Shown one piece after another: positions 41,319-46,960 of a stretch of 46,960 nt of DNA. The translations under genes and the position numbers were made by a program. The stretch is from an uncultured Caryophanales bacterium. GTDB lineage: Bacteria; Bacillota_I; Bacilli_A; Izemoplasmatales; Hujiaoplasmataceae. The stretch spans positions 1 to 46,960 of the forward strand of contig CALGNF010000102.1 in NCBI GenBank assembly GCA_937958685.1, written 5' to 3'. The notes under the pieces are model-generated. The model worked only from the letters and a program-made list of their open reading frames with translations. It was not told where the DNA came from and ran no database searches. How positions within the stretch are numbered: position 1 is the stretch's first letter; the number at the start of each line of letters is the position of its first letter.

Positions 41319-42752
41319 GTGGCAAACCAATTCGACATCATTATTGTTGGCGCGGGTCCGACCGGATATATGTGCGCATATGAGATGGCGGTCAAGAAAC
41401 CGGAATACCGGGTGCTTTTGCTTGATAAGGGACATGACATCTATCATCGCACCTGCCCGATTCTGGAAAAAAAGATCACCAAATGCCCGACCCAGAAGAA
41501 CGGCTTTGTCGGCTGTCTGCCATACTGTTCGATCACCAACGGCTTCGGCGGCGCCGGGGCTTATTCGGACGGCAAGTTCAACATCACCAGCGAATACGGC
41601 GGCTGGATGAACGAATATCTCGACGAGGCGCGAATCGAGGCGTTGATCAGATACGCAGACGCCATCAACCTGAAATTCGGCGCGCCGGAAGCGATCACCG
41701 ATCCAACAACCGAAAAAGTGAAGAACATCGAAAGAAGAGGCCTTGCGGTTGGATTGAAACTTCTACGGGGCCAAGTCCGGCATTTGGGAACCGATGTCAA
41801 CCTGCAGATCTTGAAAAACATCTATGAGTTTCTCAAAGACAAGATCACGATGATGTACAAGACGGAGGTCGAGGACATCATCTTGACCGACGGGACGCTT
41901 GTGGGCGTCCGCTTGATCGGCGGGGAAATCTTCAATGCGCCCAAGGTGGTCGTCGCCCCCGGGCGCGACGGGTCGCAGTGGCTTGCCAATCTATGTCAGC
42001 GGCACAAGATTCCGATGAAGGCGAACCACGTCGACATCGGGGTCCGCGTCGAAACCAGCAACGAGATCATGGAAGAGATCAACGAAAACCTCTATGAGGG
42101 AAAATTCATCTACCGTACCAGTTCGGGATCCCAAGCAAGAACATTCTGTTCAAACCCCTCCGGACACGTCGTCATGGAAAACCACAGCGGCACGATTCTC
42201 GCGAACGGACACGCGTACAAAGATAATTCACGGGGATCCAAGAACACCAACTTTGCAATCCTGGTCAGCCATAACTTCACCGAACCGTTCAATCAACCCA
42301 ACGAATTCGCCCATAGCGTTTCCAAACAAGCGAACATGCTTTCCAATGGCGCGGTGATCGTGCAAAGGTACGGCGATCTCAAGAAAAACAGACGGTCGAC
42401 CGTGAAGCGGATCAACGAGGGCTTCGTCAGACCAACGTTGCTCGAGGCCGTTCCTGGCGACCTGGGATTGGTTTTGCCCTATAAAACGATGAAATCGATC
42501 ATGGAGATGATCGAAGCTTTGGATCACGTCACGCCCGGAATCGCTTCGGAGCACACGCTGCTCTACGGCGTCGAAGCGAAATTCTACTCGTCCCGCCCGG
42601 AAGTCGACAACAATTTCCAATCGCCGATCAAGGGTTTGTACTTCGGCGGCGACGGAGCGGGAATCACCAGAGGTCTGGCGCAGGCTGGCGCTACCGGCAT
42701 CTGGATCGCCCGCGAAGCCATCAACGGTCATCACGACGAAATAATGAGATGA
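41319..42752 (+). CDS. FAD-dependent protein of the COG2509 type
   Basis: A 477-residue flavoprotein from GTG at 41319, behind GGGGAGGG 7 bases upstream. The FAD motif FDIIIVGAGPTGYMCAYEM is at the N-terminus, GFGGAGAYSDGKFN near residue 75 and the C-terminal FAD part with GLYFGGDGAGITRGLAQAGA near residue 438. Between residues 40 and 72 there are four cysteines (CPILEKKITKCP...GCLPYC), a possible Fe-S or zinc site. COG2509 proteins are widespread, conserved and not biochemically defined. It is monocistronic between dnaN and purA. Confidence 0.85.
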   Translation: MANQFDIIIVGAGPTGYMCAYEMAVKKPEYRVLLLDKGHDIYHRTCPILEKKITKCPTQKNGFVGCLPYCSITNGFGGAGAYSDGKFNITSEYGGWMNEYLDEARIEALIRYADAINLKFGAPEAITDPTTEKVKNIERRGLAVGLKLLRGQVRHLGTDVNLQILKNIYEFLKDKITMMYKTEVEDIILTDGTLVGVRLIGGEIFNAPKVVVAPGRDGSQWLANLCQRHKIPMKANHVDIGVRVETSNEIMEEINENLYEGKFIYRTSSGSQARTFCSNPSGHVVMENHSGTILANGHAYKDNSRGSKNTNFAILVSHNFTEPFNQPNEFAHSVSKQANMLSNGAVIVQRYGDLKKNRRSTVKRINEGFVRPTLLEAVPGDLGLVLPYKTMKSIMEMIEALDHVTPGIASEHTLLYGVEAKFYSSRPEVDNNFQSPIKGLYFGGDGAGITRGLAQAGATGIWIAREAINGHHDEIMR

Positions 42753-42755
42753 TTT

Positions 42756-42795
42756 AAAGAATGAAAAACTGTGAAAGCGGTTTTTCATTCTTTTC
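42756..42795 (+). terminator. Intrinsic terminator after the COG2509 gene
   Basis: A 14-bp perfect stem AAAGAATGAAAAAC/GTTTTTCATTCTTT (42756-42769, 42780-42793) with a 10-base loop and a short T run. It starts 3 bases past the stop codon. Confidence 0.82.
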
Positions 42796-42819
42796 AGGCT
42801 GTTAAACGCAAGGGGCCTA

Positions 42820-42828
42820 TGTTATAAT
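42820..42828 (+). promoter_or_regulatory. Extended -10 promoter of purA
   Basis: TGT-TATAAT, 26 bases before the purA start. TGTTAA is the only -35-like hexamer at the right distance and it is weak. No purine riboswitch fits in the short leader. Confidence 0.5.
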
Positions 42829-42854
42829 GTAAGTGTTTTCAGGGGGGATTTCAA

Positions 42855-44156
42855 TTGGCGAGAACCGTGGTTGTGGTCGGAACGCAATGGGGCGACGAAG
42901 GCAAAGGCAAGATCACCGATTACCTTGCCAAACACGCGGAAGTCGTTGTCAGGAGTCAGGGCGGCGACAACGCCGGACACTCTATTTTTTTTGCCAAAAA
43001 GAAACGGGCGCTCCACCTGCTTCCTTCCGGCGTGTTCAACCCCAACACCTTGAACGTCATGGCGGACGGCATGGTGATCAATCCCAAAGCACTTCTGGAT
43101 GAGATCGCAATGGTCGAAAGCGAAGGTTTTGGCAACTTTCAACTCCGTCTTTCCGAAAGAGCGCACGCCGTCATGCCTTATCACAAAGAACTCGACAGCC
43201 TGCTGGAATCAATTCGCGGCGAACAGGCGATCGGCACCACCCGCAAAGGCATCGGTCCGGCATATATGGACAAAGCTTCCCGGTTGGGAATCAGGATTGG
43301 CGACCTCTTGGACGCGGACGGCCTGAAAAGAAAACTGGAGACAGTTCTGGCATTGTACAATCCGCTCTTCAAGACTTTTGGACGAATGGAATATTCCGCC
43401 GCCGATATCGCCCATGATTATCACGTCTACGGCCTGAGGCTCGCGAAACACATGGACGATACGGCCGGGCTGTTGCAAAAGTTGATCGCGGAAGAGCGAA
43501 AAATCCTCTTTGAGGGCGCGCAGGGAACAATGCTCTGCCTGGATCACGGAACTTATCCGTTTGTGACCAGCAGTTCGCCGACAGCGGCAGCGGTGCCGCT
43601 CAATGCCGGCATCCCGCCTCAGGCGATCAACGAAGTTGTCGGCGTCACCAAAGCTTATTCCACACGCGTCGGCAGCGGCGTCTTTCCCACGGAATTTGAG
43701 GACGACATCGCCCGCGGCATCAGAAACCGGGGCGGGGAATACGGAACCACGACCGGACGTCCGCGCCGGATCGGCTGGCTTGACGCCGTCGTCTTGCGGC
43801 ATGCGAAAAACATCAACGGCATCACCGGACTGGCGATCATGCTTCTCGATGTGCTTTCAGGCGTCGAGGAGATCAGGATCTGTCACGCCTACGAACTTGA
43901 CGGCAACACGATCGAGCATATCCCGGGCGACTATGAGACATACTCCCGTTGCAAACCCGTATACCATACCTATCCCGGCTGGGAAGAAGATCTGGCCGGA
44001 ATCACGGACTTTGCCCAGTTGCCGAAAAACTGCCGCCAATACCTCAAAGCCATCGAAGACATCACCGACACTAAGATCACCATCATTTCCGTCGGCCCCG
44101 ACAGAGAACAGACAATCGTCTTGCACAAATATTACGAAAATAAGGAAAGAGTGTGA
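42855..44156 (+). CDS. purA: Adenylosuccinate synthetase
   Basis: Joins IMP and aspartate using GTP, the first step to AMP. It has 433 residues. The GTP/IMP motif VVVGTQWGDEGKGKITD is at residues 5-21 and the QSGGDNAGH-like stretch (QGGDNAGHS) near residue 38. GTTRKGIGPAYMDK is near residue 128, FEGAQGTMLCLDHGTYPFVT near residue 221 and RVGSGVFPTE near residue 271. The start is TTG at 42855, with AGGGGGG 7 bases upstream. It is followed after 3 bases by an aminotransferase gene. Confidence 0.97.
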   Translation: MARTVVVVGTQWGDEGKGKITDYLAKHAEVVVRSQGGDNAGHSIFFAKKKRALHLLPSGVFNPNTLNVMADGMVINPKALLDEIAMVESEGFGNFQLRLSERAHAVMPYHKELDSLLESIRGEQAIGTTRKGIGPAYMDKASRLGIRIGDLLDADGLKRKLETVLALYNPLFKTFGRMEYSAADIAHDYHVYGLRLAKHMDDTAGLLQKLIAEERKILFEGAQGTMLCLDHGTYPFVTSSSPTAAAVPLNAGIPPQAINEVVGVTKAYSTRVGSGVFPTEFEDDIARGIRNRGGEYGTTTGRPRRIGWLDAVVLRHAKNINGITGLAIMLLDVLSGVEEIRICHAYELDGNTIEHIPGDYETYSRCKPVYHTYPGWEEDLAGITDFAQLPKNCRQYLKAIEDITDTKITIISVGPDREQTIVLHKYYENKERV

Positions 44157-44159
44157 AAA

Positions 44160-45395
44160 ATGCATAGCCAAATCGTCGGAAGACACGCGGAAAGCAAAAA
44201 ACTGCAATCGAACATCCTGCAAATCTCGCAGGAAGCCAAAGCGATGAAAGCGAAATACGACGACGTCATCGACGCCACCGTGGGCATGTTGCATCACGAG
44301 GAAGGCAACGTCTTCAAGTACCAGGTCGTCGAAAATCTCCTGCATCATCTGAGCGACGCGGAAATCTACCATTATGCGCCTGTCAGGGGGACCAAGGCCT
44401 ACAGCGAAGGAACTTTCGACTGGGTGTTCGGCAAACACAGCGAGCTGATCAAAAAACATTTCCACTACTCGGTCATCCCGACCACCGGCGGCAGCGGCGC
44501 CATCAGCAACACCTTCTACAACTTCAACGACAGCGGCCAGAAGGTTTTATTGCCGAACCATTACTGGACGCCTTACGAAAACTTCGCTTTTGAAGCGGGC
44601 ATCAAGCTGGAAACTTTCCTGATGTATGACGATGACAACAACTTCAACGTCGCTGATTTCCGTGACAAGGCCGTCCGGCTCGCCAACGAGCAAAAACGCC
44701 TTTGCGTGCTGCTCAACGATCCCTGCAACAACCCCACCGGCCTGTGCATGACCAACGAGGATTGGCGCGAAGTCGTCGGCATCCTCAACCAGATCGCCAA
44801 AACCGAAGTGCCGGTGATCCTGATCCAGGACATCGCCTATATCGATTACCAGGAAAAGGAAGCCGACGTGTCCCGAGACGCCTTCCTGGCGTACCTCGAT
44901 CTCGATCCCGCCATTCTCGCCGTCGTCATCTTTTCGGGATCCAAGACGTTTTCGCTCTACGGTTTCCGGATCGGCGCCCAGATCGGACTCAGTAAAACCA
45001 AGGAAATCGTCGATCATTTCATCCGCGTCGGCGACTATTCCGTCCGTGGCCGTTTTTCCAGCGTCAGCCAGCCGGGCATGAGCATCATCGGCAAGATCTT
45101 CAGCGATAAAAACTATATGGCGCAATTCCAGGGAGAGCTTGTCGAAGCGAGACAGATCCTCAAGGACAGAGGCGGTCTCTTTGTGGCGGAGGCGAAAAAG
45201 CAAGGGCTCGCCATTCTGCCCTACCTTGGCGGCTTCTTCATCAGCATCGAAACGCAGAACAAGAATATTTTCCAGGATTTGGTGAACGAACACGTCTTCG
45301 TCATCCCGATGGAAGGACTGATCCGCATCGCCGTGAGTTCACTCAACCGCAAGGACATCCCGCGCCTGGTCACAATTCTCAAGAAACACATCTGA
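44160..45395 (+). CDS. Class I/II PLP-dependent aminotransferase
   Basis: A 411-residue fold-type I aminotransferase. LLNDPCNNPTGLCM near residue 183 is the NPTG motif, and the PLP-binding lysine is in FSGSKTFSLYGFRIG near residue 262. The Arg for substrate carboxylate is near the C-terminus (EGLIRIAVSSL). The pattern resembles aspartate/aromatic aminotransferases. It is co-transcribed with purA (3-base gap), which hints at aspartate supply for the PurA reaction, but an aromatic substrate is equally possible given aroF-aroQ nearby. Substrate unproven. Confidence 0.85.
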   Translation: MHSQIVGRHAESKKLQSNILQISQEAKAMKAKYDDVIDATVGMLHHEEGNVFKYQVVENLLHHLSDAEIYHYAPVRGTKAYSEGTFDWVFGKHSELIKKHFHYSVIPTTGGSGAISNTFYNFNDSGQKVLLPNHYWTPYENFAFEAGIKLETFLMYDDDNNFNVADFRDKAVRLANEQKRLCVLLNDPCNNPTGLCMTNEDWREVVGILNQIAKTEVPVILIQDIAYIDYQEKEADVSRDAFLAYLDLDPAILAVVIFSGSKTFSLYGFRIGAQIGLSKTKEIVDHFIRVGDYSVRGRFSSVSQPGMSIIGKIFSDKNYMAQFQGELVEARQILKDRGGLFVAEAKKQGLAILPYLGGFFISIETQNKNIFQDLVNEHVFVIPMEGLIRIAVSSLNRKDIPRLVTILKKHI

Positions 45396-45402
45396 AACAG
45401 AA

Positions 45403-45430
45403 AAAGGAATCCTTGAAGGATTCCTTTTTT
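45403..45430 (+). terminator. Intrinsic terminator after the aminotransferase gene
   Basis: AAAGGAATCCTT/AAGGATTCCTTT (45403-45414, 45416-45427) followed by TTTTTT. The central bases form the loop. It also faces the small membrane protein gene coming from the other side. Confidence 0.85.
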
Positions 45431-45445
45431 GTCTACCTTGGTTTT

Positions 45446-45661
45446 TTAGGTGAGGAAAGTGACTTTCCCCTTGGTCAAGATGGTGTACAAGTCGATGATA
45501 AAACCAACCCAGCCGGCAATGAGAATCCAAAGAATCCCCACCAGCAACCGGCCTTTGGCAATTCGATAGATGCCATAAACCACATTGTCAAACACAGGTA
45601 AAGACAAAATCACTTTCAAAATCAAAGGCAGACCATCAATAAGACTAACATATTCTTTCAT
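45446..45661 (-). CDS. Small membrane protein, TM2-like
   Basis: A 71-residue protein with two hydrophobic stretches (about 8-24 and 36-58). The second one, RLLVGILWILIAGWVGFIID, ends in IIDLYTILTKGK, which resembles the second half of TM2-type domains. No function is known. ATG at 45661 has GGAAGGTGA upstream; an in-frame extension to 45706 crosses its promoter. It has its own extended -10 box with a palindrome at the -35. Confidence 0.7.
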   Translation of the reverse strand: MKEYVSLIDGLPLILKVILSLPVFDNVVYGIYRIAKGRLLVGILWILIAGWVGFIIDLYTILTKGKVTFLT

Positions 45662-45686
45662 GACATCACCTTCCTTTCTAAGACGG

Positions 45687-45735
45687 ATTATATCACATTG
45701 ATGCAAGGATGTGCATCCTTAAGCACAAATTTGTG
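45687..45735 (-). promoter_or_regulatory. Promoter of the small membrane protein gene with two palindromes
   Basis: On the minus strand, TGA-TATAAT (45692-45687) lies 17 bases from TGCACA (45715-45710). That -35 is the centre of the inverted repeat AAGGATG-TG-CATCCTT (45705-45720). A second perfect palindrome, CACAAATTTGTG (45724-45735), lies 3 bases further. The arrangement looks like an operator, or a weak hairpin after aroF; no T run follows, so a terminator is less likely. Confidence 0.4.
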
Positions 45736-45736
45736 T

Positions 45737-46753
45737 TTATTCCAAAGTGCGATCCACGGCCTGGGCGATCCGGCGGCACTGGATGATGAGCTCGCGGAAG
45801 CGGTCCGGCTTGAGCGATTGCTGTCCGTCGGAGAGGGCTTTCTCCGGTTCGTGGTGAACTTCGACGATCAGACCGTCGGCGCCGGCGGCGATGGCCGCCC
45901 GGGACAAAGACTCGATGTACTCCCACCTGCCGGCGGCGTGGGACGGATCGACGATCACGGGAAGATGCGACAATTTCTTGAGCACCGGGACCGAACTGAT
46001 ATCAAGCGTGTTGCGGGTGGATGTCTCAAAGGTCCGGATGCCGCGTTCGCAAAGAAGGACGTTTTTGTTGCCGCCGGAGAGGATATATTCCGCCGACATC
46101 AATAACTCTTCGATCGTGTTGGCAAGACCGCGTTTGAGCAAGATCGGAAGATCGAGTTTTCCGAGTTCTTTGAGCAGCGCAAAGTTCTGCATGTTGCGCG
46201 CGCCGACCTGAAGCATGTCCACCTTGCCCAAAAACGCGGGAAGTTCGTCCGGACTCATGATCTCGCTGACAACCGGCATCCGGTATTTCTCGCGCATCAG
46301 TTTCAAGATCGACAAGCCGTTTTCGCCCAGCCCCTGGAACGAGTAGGGGCTTGTGCGCGGCTTGAACGCTCCGGCCCGGAGAATCTTCGCTCCCGCGGCG
46401 GCCACCAGCGGCGTGATCGTCTCCATCTGCACCAGCGACTCGATCGCACATGGTCCGCCGATCACGACGATGTTCTTCCCGCCGATCGGGACGCCGCCGA
46501 CATCGACGATGGTGTCCTCCGGATGGAATTTGCGGTTGACCTGCTTATAGGGTTCCTGGATCCTGAGGACGCTGTCGATGAACTCATAGGCGTAAAGGCG
46601 GTTGATGTCGAATTTGGACGTGTCGCCGACGACGCCGAAGATTGTGATCGCCTCGCCGATGCTTTCGTGGATGGAAAAACCGAGATCGATCAGGACGACA
46701 CGCAAAGCCTCGATATCGGTGCGAGAGGTGTTTTCCTTGAATTTGATGATCAT
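45737..46753 (-). CDS. aroF: 3-deoxy-7-phosphoheptulonate synthase (DAHP synthase)
   Basis: First enzyme of the shikimate pathway: PEP plus erythrose 4-phosphate gives DAHP. It has 338 residues of the class I-beta type. A ferredoxin-like N-terminal domain (about 1-68) is known in relatives to mediate feedback inhibition by aromatic amino acids. The catalytic barrel has GGPCAIES near residue 99, GAFKPRTSPYSFQGLGENG near residue 127 and IVDPSHAAGR near residue 266. Its ATG overlaps the aroQ stop by 4 bases. Confidence 0.95.
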   Translation of the reverse strand: MIIKFKENTSRTDIEALRVVLIDLGFSIHESIGEAITIFGVVGDTSKFDINRLYAYEFIDSVLRIQEPYKQVNRKFHPEDTIVDVGGVPIGGKNIVVIGGPCAIESLVQMETITPLVAAAGAKILRAGAFKPRTSPYSFQGLGENGLSILKLMREKYRMPVVSEIMSPDELPAFLGKVDMLQVGARNMQNFALLKELGKLDLPILLKRGLANTIEELLMSAEYILSGGNKNVLLCERGIRTFETSTRNTLDISSVPVLKKLSHLPVIVDPSHAAGRWEYIESLSRAAIAAGADGLIVEVHHEPEKALSDGQQSLKPDRFRELIIQCRRIAQAVDRTLE

Positions 46754-46910
46754 GGGTGCTTGTCTCCTTTGGTCAAGAGGTCGATGGCTTCCAGATATCC
46801 GGCAATGCCCTTGCCGGAGATCATGGCGATGCAGGCGTCTTTGGTCACGAGCGTTCTGCGGAAACGCTCACGTTCCATAATATTGGAAAGATGGACTTCC
46901 ACGGCCGGGA
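46750..46910 (-). CDS. aroQ: 3-dehydroquinate dehydratase type II, N-terminus missing
   Basis: The last ~53 codons of AroQ: PAVEVHLSNIMERERFRRT, which matches the conserved VEVHLSNI active-site segment, then GKGIAGYLEAIDLL. Type II enzymes are about 145 residues, so roughly 90 residues are missing. The frame runs on into the adapter at 46911, and everything upstream of that is artefact, not an alternative N-terminus. It overlaps aroF by 4 bases. Confidence 0.9.
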
Positions 46911-46960
46911 AGATCGGAAGAGCACACGTCTGAACTCCAGTCACCGAATACGAGCTCGTA
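46911..46960 (+). other. Illumina TruSeq adapter read-through at the contig end
   Basis: The 34 bases 46911-46944 are identical to the TruSeq adapter that begins AGATCGGAAGAGC and ends CCAGTCAC. Eight bases follow that can be an index (CGAATACG), then AGCTCGTA, one base off the expected ATCTCGTA. This is library sequence joined to the contig, not genomic DNA. Its minus-strand translation gives the well-known database artefact TGVQTCALPI. Confidence 0.98.

Noticed and set aside
1..46960. tRNA, rRNA, CRISPR, insertion sequences or prophage
   Set aside because: Intergenic gaps are short and none shows a cloverleaf, regular repeats, transposase frames or terminal inverted repeats.

Overview
The window is the origin-proximal region of a Gram-positive-type bacterial chromosome, roughly half G+C by eye. 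It runs from a partial lipoprotein gene to a contig end that finishes in Illumina adapter sequence. The core genes read as Bacillota. Several traits would fit an uncultivated lineage near the base of the Mollicutes (Acholeplasma/Izemoplasma-like): very short intergenic gaps, a lipoprotein-type YidC, and no peptidoglycan genes in view. UGA serves as a stop codon (for example hflX, hslO, mfd), so the standard bacterial code applies. The lineage is an inference; the gene identities are much firmer.

Left part (1-13,563), all on the minus strand: a lipoprotein gene and pgi; an S1-domain RNA-binding protein; a yutD-nifU-pgpA operon; and an operon that begins with an unusual 785-residue FAD-oxidoreductase/SCP2/membrane fusion, continues with a membrane protein carrying a degenerate GGDEF domain, and ends with ispD-ispF of the MEP isoprenoid pathway. 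Next come the c-di-AMP synthase gene cdaA and a three-gene yfhO-gtrB-gtrA cell-surface glycosylation operon.

Middle (13,564-23,507): hflX (+), dusB (-), hslO (+), then glyA - ANTAR regulator - glnA (-). The glnA leader RNA has a hairpin with a hexaloop of the type ANTAR proteins bind. ksgA and a lipid kinase (-) and ppaX-hit (+) follow.

Origin region (23,508-45,430): serS, gyrA, gyrB, recF and the S4 protein yaaA (-), mfd (-), a short-chain dehydrogenase (-), and pth-jag-yidC-rnpA-rpmH (-). The putative oriC lies at 38,189-38,493 and is followed by dnaA, dnaN, a COG2509-type FAD protein, purA and an aminotransferase (+). Every gene between serS and the aminotransferase is transcribed away from oriC. 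Compared with the usual Bacillota order, the yaaA-recF-gyrB-gyrA block has moved to the other side of the origin, keeping its orientation relative to replication.

Right end (45,431-46,960): a small membrane protein gene, then aroF and a truncated aroQ of the shikimate pathway (-). The last 50 bases are sequencing adapter, not genome.

Most putative promoters outside the core replication and ribosomal operons are extended -10 type (TG-n-TATAAT) without a good -35. The rpmH, dnaA, yaaA-gyr and glnA promoters have recognisable -35 boxes. Intrinsic terminators are common and several overlap the stop codon of the gene they end. I saw no rRNA, tRNA, CRISPR array, transposon or prophage. The only intergenic stretch above 300 bases is the oriC region.
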